Shown here: positions 44,700 through 53,456 of the stretch, in pieces
Numbering within the stretch: the stretch's first letter is position 1
Layout of the letters: every line of letters starts with the position of its first letter
Source: an uncultured Oscillibacter sp.
Lineage (GTDB): Bacteria > Bacillota > Clostridia > Oscillospirales > Oscillospiraceae
Reading direction: 5' to 3'
DNA: 64,000 nt
NCBI GenBank assembly: GCA_910584995.1
Contig: CAJUDW010000008.1
Location: 33,603 to 97,602, forward strand
Translations under genes and position numbers: made by a program
Notes under the pieces: model-generated
Told to the model about the DNA's origin: nothing
Database searches by the model: none
What the model saw: the letters and a program-made list of their open reading frames with translations, nothing else

Positions 44700-47144
44700 T
44701 TGAGAAAGCCAGTGCCGGCGTCCAACATCCCCAGCCGCCGGGAAATGCCTGTCCACAACCCGCGTCCCGAAACCGGCCTCACCTCCGCCCAGGCGGCGGC
44801 CCTGGCGGAGGCCGGATGGGACAACCGGCCTGTGGATTCTCCAACCAAATCCGACAAGCAGATCGTCCGGGAAAACCTGCTGACCTATTTCAACCTGATT
44901 TTTGCCGTCCTGGCGGCCTGCCTCCTGCTGGTGGGGGATTGGAAGGACATGACCTTCCTGGCCATCGTGGCCGCCAATGCCGTGATCGGCATCGTCCAGC
45001 AGATCCGCTCCAAACGCACCATTGAAAAATTGACCCTGCTGTCCGCCTCCAAGGTCCGGACGGTGCGGGAAGGACGCGTCCTGGAACTGCCGGTGGATCA
45101 GCTGGTGCGGGAGGACGTCATCGAACTGACCGCCGGGTGCCAGATCCCCGCCGACGGCCCGGTCCTCACCGGGCAGGTGCAGGTGAACGAGGCCCTGATC
45201 ACCGGCGAGGCCGACGCCATTACCAAGGGCCCCGGGGATCTGCTCCGCTCCGGCAGCTTCGTGATTTCCGGCAAATGCCGGGCCCGGCTGGATCAGGTGG
45301 GGGCGGACTCCTACGCCGCCAAGCTGACCCTGGCCGCCAAAAAGGACGCGGGCCCCGGCAAATCCGAGATGATGCGCTCCCTGGATCACCTGATCCGCTT
45401 CATCGGCGTGGCGCTGATCCCCATCGGCGGGGCGCTCTTTTATACCCAGTATGTGACCCAGGATCTGGGCCTGCGGCAGTCGGTGATCTCCACCGTGGCG
45501 GCCCTGATCGGCATGATTCCGGAGGGATTGTTCCTGCTGACCAGCGTAGCCCTGGCGGTGAGCGTAATCCGCCTGGCCCAGAACCGAACCCTCATCCACG
45601 AGATGAACGCCATCGAGACCCTGGCCCGGGTGGACGTGCTGTGCGTAGACAAGACCGGAACTGTCACCAGCCCGGAAATGCAGGTGCGGCAGGTAGTCCC
45701 TCTGGACGCCGCCTGCCCCGAGGCGGATATTGCCGACGCCCTGGGGGCCTTCTACAAGGTGATGGAGCCGGACAACGACACCGCCCGGGCCATTGCGGCA
45801 AAATTTTCCTACGGTCCCTCCTGGCCCGCCCGGGAGATCATCCCCTTCTCCTCCGCGTCCAAGTGGAGCGCCGTGAACTTCTCCGGACGGGGCGCTTACG
45901 TGGTAGGCGCACCGGAGAACATCATGGGCCGGGAGTTCGAGCCCCTGCGGCCCCAGGCCCGCGCCTTCGCGGAGCAGGGCTGCCGGGTGTTGCTGCTGGC
46001 CCAGTGCGACAGGGCGGAGCAAGGGGCTCTTCACGGCATTATTTTACCCTTGGCCCTCCTGGTGCTGGAAAACCCCATCCGCCCCGGCGCGGCGAAAACC
46101 TTTGCCTTTTTCCGGGATCAGGGGGTGGAGGTGAAGGTTATCTCCGGCGACGATCCGGTGACGGTCTCCGCCGTGGCGGCCCAGGCGGGCATTGAGCACG
46201 CAGACCGCTGGATGGACGCCCGGGAACTGAAAACCGACGCGGACATCGCCAAGGCCGTCCGGCAGTACACGGTCTTCGGCCGGGTGGTGCCCAACCAGAA
46301 GCGGAAGCTGGTTCGGGCCCTCCAGAGCCAGGGCCATACGGTGGCCATGACCGGAGACGGCGTGAACGACGTGCTGGCCCTGAAGGACGCCGACTGCGGC
46401 GTTGCCATGGCTTCCGGGGCGGACGCCGCCTGCCAGGTGGCCCAGCTTGTCCTGCTGGACAGCGACTTTTCCGCAATGCCCAAAGTGGTAGCGGAGGGCC
46501 GCCGGGTCATCAACAATATCCAGCGGGCCTCGGCTCTGTATCTGGTGAAGAACATCCTCTCCTTCTTCCTGGCTATTATCACCCTGTTTGCCGACTTCCC
46601 CTATCCCTTCGTCCCCATCCAGCTGACGCTGATCTCCGCCCTGACCATCGGCATCCCCTCTTTCTTCCTGGCCCTGGAGCCCAATCACGAACTGGTACAC
46701 GGAAAATTCCTCCGGAACGTGTTCCGCAAGGCCTTTCCAGGAGGGCTCTCCGCCATTTTCGTGGTGCTGTTTGCGGAACTGTTCGCCTTTGCCCTGGAAC
46801 TGACCATTCCGGAACTCTCCACCATCTGCGTTGTCATCCTGGGCATCAACTGCCTGATGGTTATCTACTACGCCGCCCGGCCCCTGGACGCGAAGCGGAT
46901 TGTCCTGCTGGCCACTATGAGCGTTGCCGTGTTTATCGCCGTGGTGTTTTTCGGTGATGTGTTCTCCCTGTCCCTCTCCAGCCTGGGATTTGCCGGATGG
47001 CTGGTGCTGGCGGCCATGGCGCTGCTGGTTGTCCCTGTGCAAATGCTGCTGCAAAGGCTCTTCGACCGGTGCAGCGCCATTGTGGACAGCCGGGCAGAGC
47101 AGCGGGCACGCCGCCGGACCGGCAGACGCCGGAACAAAGCGTAA
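44700..47144 (+). CDS. CtpE-like cation-transporting P-type ATPase
   Basis: 814 residues from a TTG at 44700, 9 bases after GGGAGG; an ATG at 44673 lacks a site, and a TTG at 44652 lies in the -10. Actuator loop ITGEAD (TGEA instead of TGES, usual for this branch), helix 4 GMIPEGLFLLTS, phosphorylation site CVDKTGTVTS, nucleotide domain, and hinge MTGDGVNDVLALKDADCGVAM. About ten helices. CtpE relatives move calcium; P-type ATPases of this branch have been tied to Ca or Mg homeostasis. No regulator or partner is adjacent. Confidence 0.88.
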   Translation: MRKPVPASNIPSRREMPVHNPRPETGLTSAQAAALAEAGWDNRPVDSPTKSDKQIVRENLLTYFNLIFAVLAACLLLVGDWKDMTFLAIVAANAVIGIVQQIRSKRTIEKLTLLSASKVRTVREGRVLELPVDQLVREDVIELTAGCQIPADGPVLTGQVQVNEALITGEADAITKGPGDLLRSGSFVISGKCRARLDQVGADSYAAKLTLAAKKDAGPGKSEMMRSLDHLIRFIGVALIPIGGALFYTQYVTQDLGLRQSVISTVAALIGMIPEGLFLLTSVALAVSVIRLAQNRTLIHEMNAIETLARVDVLCVDKTGTVTSPEMQVRQVVPLDAACPEADIADALGAFYKVMEPDNDTARAIAAKFSYGPSWPAREIIPFSSASKWSAVNFSGRGAYVVGAPENIMGREFEPLRPQARAFAEQGCRVLLLAQCDRAEQGALHGIILPLALLVLENPIRPGAAKTFAFFRDQGVEVKVISGDDPVTVSAVAAQAGIEHADRWMDARELKTDADIAKAVRQYTVFGRVVPNQKRKLVRALQSQGHTVAMTGDGVNDVLALKDADCGVAMASGADAACQVAQLVLLDSDFSAMPKVVAEGRRVINNIQRASALYLVKNILSFFLAIITLFADFPYPFVPIQLTLISALTIGIPSFFLALEPNHELVHGKFLRNVFRKAFPGGLSAIFVVLFAELFAFALELTIPELSTICVVILGINCLMVIYYAARPLDAKRIVLLATMSVAVFIAVVFFGDVFSLSLSSLGFAGWLVLAAMALLVVPVQMLLQRLFDRCSAIVDSRAEQRARRRTGRRRNKA

Positions 47145-47150
47145 CCGCGT

Positions 47151-47175
47151 CCCGCCCGGAGGTTTTCCGGGCGGG
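47151..47175 (+). terminator. Terminator of the P-type ATPase gene
   Basis: A perfect 10-bp GC stem (47151-47160 with 47166-47175), 5-base loop, then ATTTCC. The T-run is short. Confidence 0.65.
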
Positions 47176-47465
47176 ATTTCCATCTTATCCGAGATGCATC
47201 TCATTCTCTGACAAAGCCCCGCTCCGGGCCTCGGCTGCCCGCTTTTGGCGGACAGCCCGGCGCCCGTTTCCCGGGGCGTGTTTTTCCCCCATGCATGCCG
47301 CGAAAAGGCAATTGACCCCCCTTGCCGCCTGCCGGCGGCAAACCTTGGCAGCGGGCTTTTGGGGCAGGCAGCGGCGCTCTTCCCGAGGTTTTCCGGGCGG
47401 AACTGCCATGCCTATCTGGAAAACAGCTAATAAAATTTGTGGGAACTGCCAAAACATTTTTTGGG
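47176..47465. other. GC-rich intergenic stretch without a gene
   Basis: About 290 bases with several small GC-rich hairpins (for example TTGCCGCC/GGCGGCAA near 47323-47342). Open frames of 60-96 codons exist on both strands, but none has a ribosome site or family-like sequence. The T-box promoter lies at its right end. Confidence 0.5.
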
Positions 47466-47468
47466 GGC

Positions 47469-47498
47469 TTGACAAAAACGCCTTTCCGGGTTTACACT
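47469..47498 (+). promoter_or_regulatory. Promoter of the T-box/trpB2 unit
   Basis: TTGACA (47469-47474), 18-base spacer, TACACT (47493-47498). The transcript would begin about 47505, just before Stem I of the T-box. Confidence 0.75.
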
Positions 47499-47504
47499 GC
47501 GGTC

Positions 47505-47812
47505 AATCCAAAGTGAACAAACCGATGATGCGGACGAGTACACAGAGTGAGGCTCTTTCAGAGAGCCGCCGGCGGTGGGATGGCGGCAGAGAGGAATCTG
47601 TGGAATGGACCGCAGAGGGCGGGCCGAACGGGGAATTCCTCCCCCAGTAAGCGCCGACGGGTTTTTCCCCCGTTACCAAGGAAAGGCGTGTGATGGCACG
47701 CCGCCGAGCGGGCGATTTTATCGCCAATTTGGGTGGCACCGCAGAAGTTTCAGACTTTTGTCCCAAAGGAACCATTTTGTTGGGTCCTTTCCTGGGACGA
47801 AGGTCTTTTTTT
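47505..47812 (+). promoter_or_regulatory. Tryptophan T-box leader
   Basis: The T-box sequence AATTTGGGTGGCACCGC (47727-47742-region) is the conserved antiterminator part that pairs with the acceptor end of uncharged tRNA. Upstream, the specifier segment GGAATGGACC has UGG at 47606-47608, the Trp codon. Downstream is a terminator hairpin (about 47759-47798) with seven Ts at 47806-47812. The RNA should read through when tRNA-Trp is uncharged and so switch on the tryptophan synthase gene 48 bases later. Confidence 0.93.
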
Positions 47813-47859
47813 GACGCGTCCTTTTGGAACCGGCCAACATCCGAAAGGAGAAAAACGTC

Positions 47860-49236
47860 ATGACTACCGAAAAAATCCCCTACAAAACCTATCTGGCCGA
47901 AGAGGAACTGCCCCGCACATGGTATAACGTCCGGGCAGACATGAAGGTCAAGCCCGCACCATTGCTGAACCCCGCCACCGGGGCCCCCATGGGTTTCGAG
48001 GACCTGCGGCCCGTGTTCTGCGACGAGTTGATCCGCCAGGAACTGGATAATGACACCCGGGAGATCCCCATCCCGGAGGAAATCCGGAATTTTTACAAGA
48101 TGTACCGCCCCTCCCCCCTGGTACGGGCCTACTGCCTGGAAGAGCAACTCCAAACTCCGGCGAAAATCTATTACAAATTTGAGGGCAACAACACCTCCGG
48201 CTCCCACAAACTCAACAGCGCCATTGCCCAGGCCTATTACGCCAAGAACCAGGGCCTTACCGGCGTCACCACCGAAACAGGCGCGGGACAGTGGGGCACC
48301 GCCCTCTCCATGGCCTGCGCCTACTTGGGCTTGGACTGCAGGGTCTACATGGTGAAGGTCAGCTACGAGCAGAAGCCCTTCCGCCGGGAGGTCATGCGTA
48401 CCTACGGCGCCGCCGTAACCCCCTCCCCCTCCATGGATACGGAGGTGGGCCGGAAAATCCTCGCGGAGCACCCCGGCACCACCGGCTCCCTGGGCTGCGC
48501 CATCTCCGAGGCGGTGGAAGCCGCCGTTTCCCGCCCCGGCTACCGCTACGTGCTGGGAAGCGTGCTGAACCAGGTGTTGCTGCACCAGTCTGTTATCGGC
48601 CTGGAGACCAAGACAGCTTTGGACAAATACGGCGTACAACCGGACATCATCATCGGCTGCGCCGGAGGCGGCAGCAACCTGGGCGGCCTCATCTCCCCCT
48701 TCATGGGGGAAAAACTCCGGGGGGAGAAGGACTACCGCATCATCGCTGTGGAGCCGGCTTCCTGCCCCAGCCTCACCCGGGGGCGGTTCGCCTATGACTT
48801 CTGCGACACCGGCATGGTCTGCCCCATGGCCAAGATGTACACCCTGGGCAGCGGGTTCATCCCCTCCCCCAACCACGCCGGAGGCCTCCGGTATCACGGC
48901 ATGAGTTCCGTCCTCTCCCAACTGTACCACGACGGTTATCTGGAGGCTGTCTCCGTAGAGCAAACCAAGGTCTTTGAGGCGGCGGAGGTGTTCGCCCGGG
49001 TGGAGGGCATCCTTCCGGCGCCGGAGTCCAGCCACGCTATCCGGGCCGCCATTGACGAAGCCCTGAAATGTAAGGAGACGGGAAAAGAAAAAACCATCGT
49101 CTTCGGCCTCACCGGCACCGGGTATTTTGATATGGTGGCCTATGAGAAGTTCCACAACGGCCAGATGAGCGACTACATTCCCACAGACGGGGAACTGGAG
49201 GCCAGCTTCGCCAAATTGCCCCAAGTGCCCGGCTGA
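47860..49236 (+). CDS. trpB: Tryptophan synthase beta-like enzyme (TrpB2 type)
   Basis: 458 residues from the ATG at 47860, after GAAAGGAG; longer than TrpB1 (about 400), as usual for TrpB2. PLP lysine in NNTSGSHKLNSA, GAGQWGTALSMA, and the cofactor phosphate loop GCAGGGSNLGG are present. It joins indole and serine to tryptophan; TrpB2 forms typically work without TrpA, perhaps salvaging indole. The Trp T-box upstream supports a role in tryptophan supply. No trpA or other trp gene is in the window. It is monocistronic, with a terminator at 49261. Confidence 0.93.
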   Translation: MTTEKIPYKTYLAEEELPRTWYNVRADMKVKPAPLLNPATGAPMGFEDLRPVFCDELIRQELDNDTREIPIPEEIRNFYKMYRPSPLVRAYCLEEQLQTPAKIYYKFEGNNTSGSHKLNSAIAQAYYAKNQGLTGVTTETGAGQWGTALSMACAYLGLDCRVYMVKVSYEQKPFRREVMRTYGAAVTPSPSMDTEVGRKILAEHPGTTGSLGCAISEAVEAAVSRPGYRYVLGSVLNQVLLHQSVIGLETKTALDKYGVQPDIIIGCAGGGSNLGGLISPFMGEKLRGEKDYRIIAVEPASCPSLTRGRFAYDFCDTGMVCPMAKMYTLGSGFIPSPNHAGGLRYHGMSSVLSQLYHDGYLEAVSVEQTKVFEAAEVFARVEGILPAPESSHAIRAAIDEALKCKETGKEKTIVFGLTGTGYFDMVAYEKFHNGQMSDYIPTDGELEASFAKLPQVPG

Positions 49237-49260
49237 AACCGGCAGATCAACTTTATAAGA

Positions 49261-49296
49261 AAGGAAAGAGCAGGCTATAAAGCCTGCTCTTTCCTT
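49261..49296. terminator. Bidirectional terminator between trpB2 and bactofilin
   Basis: A perfect 16-bp stem (49261-49276 with 49281-49296), loop ATAA, with A/T-rich ends, between convergent genes. Confidence 0.85.
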
Positions 49297-49366
49297 TACA
49301 TCATGTACAAAAACAGCCTGTCCGTGCCGGTATGTACGGGTTTCCGGCAGACGCGCCTTCCGGGTG

Positions 49367-49855
49367 TCAGTCCTCGTCCTCGCTGTTCCGGCTGGCCTTG
49401 AGTGCCTCCGCCTCATCCAGCAACACCTTCGCAGCAGAATCCCGGCCCTTCACCATGGTGGTCCGGCCGTTGAGATGGCCGCCGTCCTCCACCACGAAGG
49501 ATACCGTCTTGACATCCCCCTCGATGGTCCCGGTCTTTTCCAAGCGCAGATGATCCTGGGCCACAATGTTTCCCTCCACATTGCCCGCCACGCGGATCAC
49601 ATCGCCCTGGATGGGGCCTTTCACAACACCGGTGGCAGCGACAATCACATAGCCCTGAAGGCTAACCTCGCCTTCCACCACACCCTCAATCTGCACAACG
49701 CCCTCGCCATGGATGCTGCCTGTTACCACAATATCCTGGGCGATGATGGTGCTGGTCCGGGGCTCCGGGAGCTGAGGAAGATCCTCGGTCCGATCCTCTG
49801 GCTCCGGCACAGTCTGCGAAGTTGTCGTTTTCGTCTGTCCTCCAAAGAAAGCCAT
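49367..49855 (-). CDS. Bactofilin-family cytoskeletal protein
   Basis: 162 residues from the ATG at 49855, 9 bases after AAGGAG; upstream in-frame codons have no site. The core (about 35-135) has the repetitive beta-helix pattern STIIAQDIVVTGSIHGEGVV, EGVVEGEVSLQGYVIV and GVVKGPIQGDVIRVAGNVEG, flanked by charged tails. Bactofilins polymerise without nucleotide at the membrane and place cell wall or appendage machinery. It has its own promoter and is divergent from the SprA-like protease. Confidence 0.92.
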   Translation of the reverse strand: MAFFGGQTKTTTSQTVPEPEDRTEDLPQLPEPRTSTIIAQDIVVTGSIHGEGVVQIEGVVEGEVSLQGYVIVAATGVVKGPIQGDVIRVAGNVEGNIVAQDHLRLEKTGTIEGDVKTVSFVVEDGGHLNGRTTMVKGRDSAAKVLLDEAEALKASRNSEDED

Positions 49856-49884
49856 TGTATCCCGCTCCTTTCTCATGATTATTA

Positions 49885-49913
49885 AGTGTATCACAAAAAT
49901 ATGCGATTGGCAA
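49885..49913 (-). promoter_or_regulatory. Promoter of the bactofilin gene
   Basis: Minus strand TTGCCA (49913-49908), 17-base spacer, TACACT (49890-49885), 30 bases before the start codon. Confidence 0.7.
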
Positions 49914-50049
49914 GATTTGAATGGGAAAAAATCCGGCCTGTCCCTCTGGAAAATCCCTCCAGCCTCCGCGGAACGGGGCAGCCGGCCTTTCCACCGGAGC
50001 CCACGGGGCTTTCCTGCCCCGCTTCCCAAAACGGGCAGGAAAAATCCTC

Positions 50050-50077
50050 TTGCCATTTCCGGAAAATCTGGTATAAT
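50050..50077 (+). promoter_or_regulatory. Promoter of the SprA-like gene
   Basis: TTGCCA (50050-50055), 16-base spacer, TATAAT (50072-50077), about 100 bases before the start. Confidence 0.7.
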
Positions 50078-50175
50078 CGTTATAAAGTGGATGTTGTCTG
50101 CCCTTTTCCCCTTTTTGCCCGGGCAACTGTCAAACCCGATACAGGATATCCATATTGATATATGAGGTGATTGCT

Positions 50176-50973
50176 ATGATCGGCGGCATTTCCGGCGCCG
50201 GAATCGGCTATTACAATCCCTATACCCTGGGCTATCAGCGCCCCGCCTATCCGGACGGCCAGGCCGTGCAGAAGCCCGCCTTCGCCATGGTGCGAAACAC
50301 CCGGCCGGCGGCCAGCCCGGAGATCCCGGTGCAGCCGGTGCGTCCCGCCCCTGCCGTCACTTCCGGCGCGGCCAATCCCCAGTCCCTCCCCATCATCCGG
50401 GAGGGGGCGGATCCTGTGGAAATGGCAGTGCGGATGCGGATTCAGTACCCGGACTCCCAGAATGCGGCGCAGGCTTCCGCCGCGGCCGGCCCGGAAGGAC
50501 AGCTTCCCCCTCTCCGCCAGGGGGCTGATCTGCCCCGGAACGTCCTTCCGGACGATCAGGCAGAGGCCGGCCAGGCGGAAAACGCCCAGGCCGCCAAGAG
50601 CGCCCAGGAGGTCTTTGAGGAGGGCGAATGCCAGACCTGCAAGGAGCGGAAGTATCAGGACGGGTCCGACGACCCCGGCGTCTCCTTCAAAACCCCCACC
50701 AGCGTTGATCCCTCCCAGGCGGCCAGCGCCGTCCGGGGCCACGAGATGGAGCACGTCACCCGGGAGCAGGCCAAGGCCCGGCGGGAGGATCGGAAGGTAG
50801 TCAGCCAAAGCGTCACTTACCACACCGCCATCTGCCCGGAGTGCGGCAAGACATACGTTTCCGGCGGCACCACCCGCACCGTCACCAAGGCCAACAATGA
50901 GCCCCAGCAGGAGGACACCGCCCGGCAGGACGAAGAGCAGGCCCAGCGCCAGCCCTTCTCCGCCATCGCGTAA
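50176..50973 (+). CDS. SprA-related putative metalloprotease
   Basis: 265 residues from the ATG at 50176, after ATGAGGTGATTGCT. A low-complexity Pro/Ala/Gln-rich region (to about 145) precedes the conserved C-terminal part: CQTCKERKYQDGSDDPGVSF, the zincin-like AVRGHEMEHVTREQAKA (HExxH), and ICPECGKTYVSGGTTRT (second CxxC). This matches the SprA-related family, annotated as putative metalloproteases of unknown role. There is no signal peptide, so it may act in the cytosol or leave by another route. A terminator follows at 51004. Confidence 0.8.
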   Translation: MIGGISGAGIGYYNPYTLGYQRPAYPDGQAVQKPAFAMVRNTRPAASPEIPVQPVRPAPAVTSGAANPQSLPIIREGADPVEMAVRMRIQYPDSQNAAQASAAAGPEGQLPPLRQGADLPRNVLPDDQAEAGQAENAQAAKSAQEVFEEGECQTCKERKYQDGSDDPGVSFKTPTSVDPSQAASAVRGHEMEHVTREQAKARREDRKVVSQSVTYHTAICPECGKTYVSGGTTRTVTKANNEPQQEDTARQDEEQAQRQPFSAIA

Positions 50974-51003
50974 GGGCTGCCGGAAATCATATTCATCCAG
51001 GAG

Positions 51004-51034
51004 CATGGCAGGGCCCGCCCTGCCATGTTTTTTT
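51004..51034 (+). terminator. Terminator of the SprA-like gene
   Basis: A perfect 11-bp stem (51004-51014 with 51017-51027) with a tight loop, then seven Ts. It lies 40 bases before the GDPD start. Confidence 0.93.
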
Positions 51035-51074
51035 CCAACCAAATTTTCCGGAACGATAAAAAGGAGGCTGACTT

Positions 51075-51851
51075 ATGGTGGAAACCACAGGCAAAAAAAC
51101 GCAAATCTTCGCCCATCGGGGCTTCTCCGGCAAGTACCCGGAAAACAGCCCCCTGGCTTTCCGCAAAACGGCGGAGGAGACCGGGGCCGGCGGCATCGAA
51201 AGCGACGTCCACCTCTCCAAGGACGGCCAGCTGGTCATCATCCACGACAACACCGTAAACCGCACCTCCAACGGGGCCGGATACGTGAAGGACCTGACCT
51301 ATGAGGAACTGCTGTCCCTGGATATCGGCAGCTGGAAATCCCCGGCCTTCGCGGGGGAACACATCTGGACCCTTCCCCAGCTGCTGGACTTTTGCCGGGA
51401 ATCCGGCCTGCTTTTGAATCTGGAACTGAAAAATGACGAGATCTTCTATCCGGGACTGGAGGAGCGGGCCATTGCGGAAATCCAGGCCCGCAAAATGGAG
51501 GATCAGGTGTTTGTCTCCTCCTTCAACCACGTTTCCATGGAGCGTTTCAAAACCCTATGCCCGGATATCAAGACCGGCCTGCTGTACGGCGCCCCTATGC
51601 TGGCCATGCGGCACTATCTCGCCTGGAGCAGCGCCGACAATATCCATCCCCGCTACTCTGTTTTACAATTTGACCCGGAACTGATGGATCTGTTCCGGGA
51701 CTGCGGATTGAAGGTCAACACCTGGACCGTTAACCAGGAGGCGGATATGCGGGACATGCTGGATCTGGGCGTGGACTGCATCATCACCAACTATCCCGAT
51801 CTGCTCTGCCGTGTGGCGGCAGGGCATGTCTCCTCCGGCAACAGGCCGTGA
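51075..51851 (+). CDS. Glycerophosphodiester phosphodiesterase
   Basis: 258 residues; AAAAAGGAGG precedes the ATG. The GDPD TIM barrel is intact: IFAHRGFSGKYPENSPLAF (catalytic His and Glu), GIESDVHLSKDGQLVIIHDNTVNRT (metal Glu/Asp and second His), LNLELKND and VNTWTVNQEADMRDMLDLGVDCIITNYPD. It cleaves glycerophosphodiesters to glycerol 3-phosphate plus alcohol. No signal peptide, so probably cytosolic lipid head-group recycling. It follows a strong terminator, so it needs its own promoter, or read-through. Confidence 0.93.
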   Translation: MVETTGKKTQIFAHRGFSGKYPENSPLAFRKTAEETGAGGIESDVHLSKDGQLVIIHDNTVNRTSNGAGYVKDLTYEELLSLDIGSWKSPAFAGEHIWTLPQLLDFCRESGLLLNLELKNDEIFYPGLEERAIAEIQARKMEDQVFVSSFNHVSMERFKTLCPDIKTGLLYGAPMLAMRHYLAWSSADNIHPRYSVLQFDPELMDLFRDCGLKVNTWTVNQEADMRDMLDLGVDCIITNYPDLLCRVAAGHVSSGNRP

Positions 51852-51886
51852 GGCCCGGTTTCCCCCGGGAAAATCCCCCGTTCCTC

Positions 51887-51915
51887 TTGTAAATCCCAGG
51901 AAACGGGAGTATAAT
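51887..51915 (+). promoter_or_regulatory. Promoter of asnS
   Basis: TTGTAA (51887-51892), 17-base spacer, TATAAT (51910-51915). Confidence 0.7.
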
Positions 51916-51980
51916 AGGGCGAAAAACGCAAGATCAGGCGGGACTATCCGTCCGACTTCAAGAACAAGGTGGACTATGAT

Positions 51981-53375
51981 ATGAGTTATACAAAAATTGC
52001 GGCGGTCTTCGCCGACAGCGAATCCCTCTCCGGCCAGGAAATTACGGTGGGCGGCTGGGCCCGCACCATCCGGGATATGAAGAATTTCGGCTTTGTGGAG
52101 TTGAACGACGGCTCCTGCTTCCGGAACCTCCAGGTAGTTATGGAAGCCGGTGCCCTGGAAAACTATAAGGACATCGCCGCCCAGAACGTGGGTGCGGCCC
52201 TTATCGTCACCGGCACGGTAGTCCTCACCCCCGACGCCAAGCAGCCTCTGGAACTGAAGGCCTCCGCCATCCAGGTGGAGGGCACCTCCACGCCGGACTA
52301 TCCCCTCCAGAAAAAACGCCACAGCGTGGAGTTCCTCCGGACCATCCAGCACCTGCGGCCCCGGACGAACCTGTTCTCCGCCGCCTTCCGTGTCCGGAGC
52401 GCGGCGGCCTACGCGATTCACAACTTCTTCCAGAGTCGGGGCTTTGTCTACGTCCACACCCCCATCATCACCGCCAGCGACTGCGAGGGCGCAGGCGAGA
52501 TGTTCCGGGTCAGCACCCTGGATCCCCAGAACCCGCCCCTGACGGAGGACGGCCAGGTGGATTACAGCCAAGACTTCTTCGGCAAGCCCGCAAACCTCAC
52601 TGTCTCCGGCCAGCTGAACGCGGAAAACTTCGCCATGGCCTTCGGCGACGTGTACACCTTCGGCCCCACCTTCCGGGCGGAGAATTCCAACACCGCCCGC
52701 CACGCGGCGGAATTCTGGATGATCGAGCCGGAGATGGCCTTCTGCGACCTTACCGGCGATATGGATATTGCCGAGGCCATGATCAAGTCCGTTATCCGGG
52801 AGGTTATGGAGAAGTGCCCCCAGGAACTGGCCTTTTTCAACAGCTTCGTGGATAAGGGCCTTCTGGAGCGGCTGGAGCACGTGGCCTCCTCCGACTTCGG
52901 CCGCGTTTCCTACACGGAGGCCGTGGAAATCCTGGAGAAGAACAACGACAAGTTCGATTACAAGGTCTACTGGGGCTGTGACCTCCAGACAGAGCACGAG
53001 CGGTATCTCACCGAGCAGGTCTACAAGCGCCCTGTCTTTGTCACCGACTATCCCAAGGAGATCAAGGCATTCTATATGCGCCTCAACGAGGACGGCAAAA
53101 CCGTGGCTGCGGCGGACTGCCTGGTCCCCGGCATTGGGGAGATCATCGGCGGCAGCCAGCGCGAAGAGCGGCTGGAGGTGCTGGAGAGCCGCATTGCGGA
53201 ACTGGGCATGAAGCCGGAGGACTACTGGTGGTACTGCGACCTCCGGCGGTACGGCTCCTGCCGCCACGCAGGCTTCGGCCTGGGCTTTGAGCGGCTGGTG
53301 ATGTATCTCACCGGCGTCAGCAACATCCGGGACGTCCTGCCCCACCCCCGCACTGTGGGCAGCGCGGATTTCTAA
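51981..53375 (+). CDS. asnS: Asparaginyl-tRNA synthetase
   Basis: 464 residues from the ATG at 51981, 9 bases after AAGGTGG. N-terminal OB-fold anticodon domain (VGGWARTIRDMKNFGFVELNDGS), then the class II catalytic core: motif 2 region TFRAENSNTARHAAEFWMIEPE and motif 3 GFGLGFERLVMYLTG. The FRAEnSnT pattern and KAFYMRLN-like IKAFYMRLNEDGKTV support Asn rather than Asp specificity. It charges tRNA-Asn in the cytosol. Monocistronic promoter; a hairpin follows before mscS. Confidence 0.94.
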   Translation: MSYTKIAAVFADSESLSGQEITVGGWARTIRDMKNFGFVELNDGSCFRNLQVVMEAGALENYKDIAAQNVGAALIVTGTVVLTPDAKQPLELKASAIQVEGTSTPDYPLQKKRHSVEFLRTIQHLRPRTNLFSAAFRVRSAAAYAIHNFFQSRGFVYVHTPIITASDCEGAGEMFRVSTLDPQNPPLTEDGQVDYSQDFFGKPANLTVSGQLNAENFAMAFGDVYTFGPTFRAENSNTARHAAEFWMIEPEMAFCDLTGDMDIAEAMIKSVIREVMEKCPQELAFFNSFVDKGLLERLEHVASSDFGRVSYTEAVEILEKNNDKFDYKVYWGCDLQTEHERYLTEQVYKRPVFVTDYPKEIKAFYMRLNEDGKTVAAADCLVPGIGEIIGGSQREERLEVLESRIAELGMKPEDYWWYCDLRRYGSCRHAGFGLGFERLVMYLTGVSNIRDVLPHPRTVGSADF

Positions 53376-53389
53376 TCTGACAAAACCCG

Positions 53390-53416
53390 GTGTCCCCGCC
53401 CTTCCGGCGGGGACAC
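53390..53416 (+). other. GC hairpin between asnS and mscS
   Basis: A perfect 11-bp stem (53390-53400 with 53406-53416), loop CTTCC, no T-run. It may be a partial terminator or mRNA-stability element; mscS begins 41 bases later. Confidence 0.55.
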
Positions 53417-53456
53417 TGCCGCCTGTCCGGCAGGCAGGCAGGAAGGAGGAGCCCTT

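Noticed and set aside
47185..47475. 96-codon minus-strand frame between the P-type ATPase and T-box
   Set aside because: No ribosome site, sequence is basic and low in structure like other shadow frames, and it would run into the T-box promoter.
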